A stretch of DNA of 64,000 bases from Psychromonas sp. SA13A (GTDB taxonomy: Bacteria; Pseudomonadota; Gammaproteobacteria; Enterobacterales; Psychromonadaceae). Below the pieces are notes generated by a model, which ran no database searches, was not told the origin of the DNA, and saw only the letters and a list, made by a program, of their open reading frames with translations. The translations under genes were made by a program, and so were the position numbers. Of the stretch, positions 63,450 through 64,000 are shown one piece after another. Each line of letters begins with the position of its first letter. Position 1 is the first letter of the stretch. The stretch is taken from positions 62,001-126,000 of the forward strand of contig NZ_WTKU01000010.1 of assembly GCF_011378715.1 (NCBI RefSeq), given 5' to 3'.

Positions 63450-64000
63450 TTAATAAACAAGATGTACTAAATTGTTATCAGACAAAAAAGTATCATCAGT
63501 GACACCTAATTTATTATAACTAATCAGTTCACGTAACCCATCGATATAAGCCTGCCCACGCTCAGAATATTTAATCAAAGTACCCGCTAATAAAGTACCT
63601 GAAAAGGTTTTATTCGATGCCACTTGTTTTGCTCGTAGGTCACGTAATGATTGATATGCTGAAGTAGAATTAATATTCAACATATAACCTTCTACCGAAG
63701 CTAACGGAGTATCGAATCTCGCAATGCCATAATTACCTAATTCAGTACGTTGTTGTTTGGGTTTAATTCCATTACCACTAAAATCCCACTGTCCGAACAG
63801 TGCATTTCCTTCAAGTGCAAAACGTGACGTTCCCCAAGCACTTTCCTCCGCTGCTTGTGCTAATGCTAACGAAGGTGGAATAATATTAACGCGCTTCAAT
63901 AACTTCTGTTTAAGCTTATTGGTTAAAACCTCTGTATCTTCATCTATAACACGATATTTAATAGCAATAGCGATTAAATCAGGAGACGTTAGCTTGGAAT
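63450..64000 (-). CDS. bax: Bax-like glucosaminidase-domain protein, 5' truncated
   Basis: Cell-wall hydrolase-like protein; E. coli Bax is of the same family and its role is unclear. The frame is open to the right edge, so the N-terminus is missing. The glucosaminidase domain is visible: VNIIPPSLALAQAAEESAWGTSRFALEGNALFGQW carries the catalytic-type Glu, then FDTPLASVEGYMLNIN and YSERGQAYIDGLRELI. A TTG at 63899 is only internal; reading continues through DLIAIAIKYRVIDEDTEVL. It follows E. coli Bax in order of motifs. Confidence 0.88.
   Translation of the reverse strand, partial: SKLTSPDLIAIAIKYRVIDEDTEVLTNKLKQKLLKRVNIIPPSLALAQAAEESAWGTSRFALEGNALFGQWDFSGNGIKPKQQRTELGNYGIARFDTPLASVEGYMLNINSTSAYQSLRDLRAKQVASNKTFSGTLLAGTLIKYSERGQAYIDGLRELISYNKLGVTDDTFLSDNNLVHLVY

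Overview
The window is a stretch of chromosome from an AT-rich, Gram-negative gammaproteobacterium. An Na+-type flagellar stator (PomA/PomB), ArcA/ArcB, RlmKL, SmpB/ssrA with RatA/RatB, FadL, Bax and the gene order rlmKL - glutaredoxin-like - uup - DUF3466 all point to the marine Vibrio/Shewanella/Psychromonas group. Psychromonas is my best guess; this is inferred from protein resemblance and gene order, with no database search. The left end cuts an Na+/solute symporter gene and the right end cuts a Bax-type glucosaminidase gene.

Layout. 0-6.5 kb: SSS symporter, LysR regulator, DauA-like SulP transporter and an orphan PstS with a Pho-box-like site. 6.5-17.1 kb (all minus strand): DUF3466 protein with a GlyGly-CTERM-like tail, Uup, glutaredoxin-like protein, RlmKL, uridine kinase, VanZ-like protein, CbpA-like co-chaperone, and three small poorly known genes. 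17.2-21 kb: leuC-leuD followed by an unusual 2-isopropylmalate/citramalate synthase-like gene, with a Fur-box-like site before leuC. 21.3-28.4 kb: RNase D, AmpG-like permease, a lytic transglycosylase with two solute-binding domains, and pomAB. 28.6-36 kb: xseB-ispA-dxs on the plus strand, facing rluF-thiL-pgpA and a family 5 solute-binding protein. 36.5-40 kb: a large PAS-GGDEF-EAL protein. 40.6-45.4 kb: two identical tRNA-Leu genes bracket a hydroxypyruvate isomerase-like gene, an NmrA/QorB-like gene and a betaine/osmoprotectant-type ABC transporter. 45.7-54 kb: a choice-of-anchor I-like lipoprotein, tRNA-Ala, tesB and thrABC. 54.4-57.7 kb: arcA and arcB, adjacent and convergent. 58-64 kb: folE2, rluA, ssrA, smpB, ratAB, fadL and bax.

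Most genes are core metabolism, translation and envelope functions. I found no CRISPR array, prophage, transposase, toxin island or recognisable defence locus, and no convincing new multi-gene system. The more interesting material is regulatory and intergenic: tandem terminator-like hairpins before thrA and before the leuA-like gene, three intrinsic terminators facing no annotated gene, a perfect 9-bp tandem repeat (7 copies) between rluA and ssrA, direct tRNA-Leu repeats around an accessory cassette, and an ArcB in which one of the two redox cysteines known from E. coli is replaced by tyrosine.

Start codons were chosen from Shine-Dalgarno spacing and family length. Several genes appear to use non-ATG starts: dauA and udk (TTG); uup, pomA, arcB, rluF and the 176-residue unknown protein (GTG).
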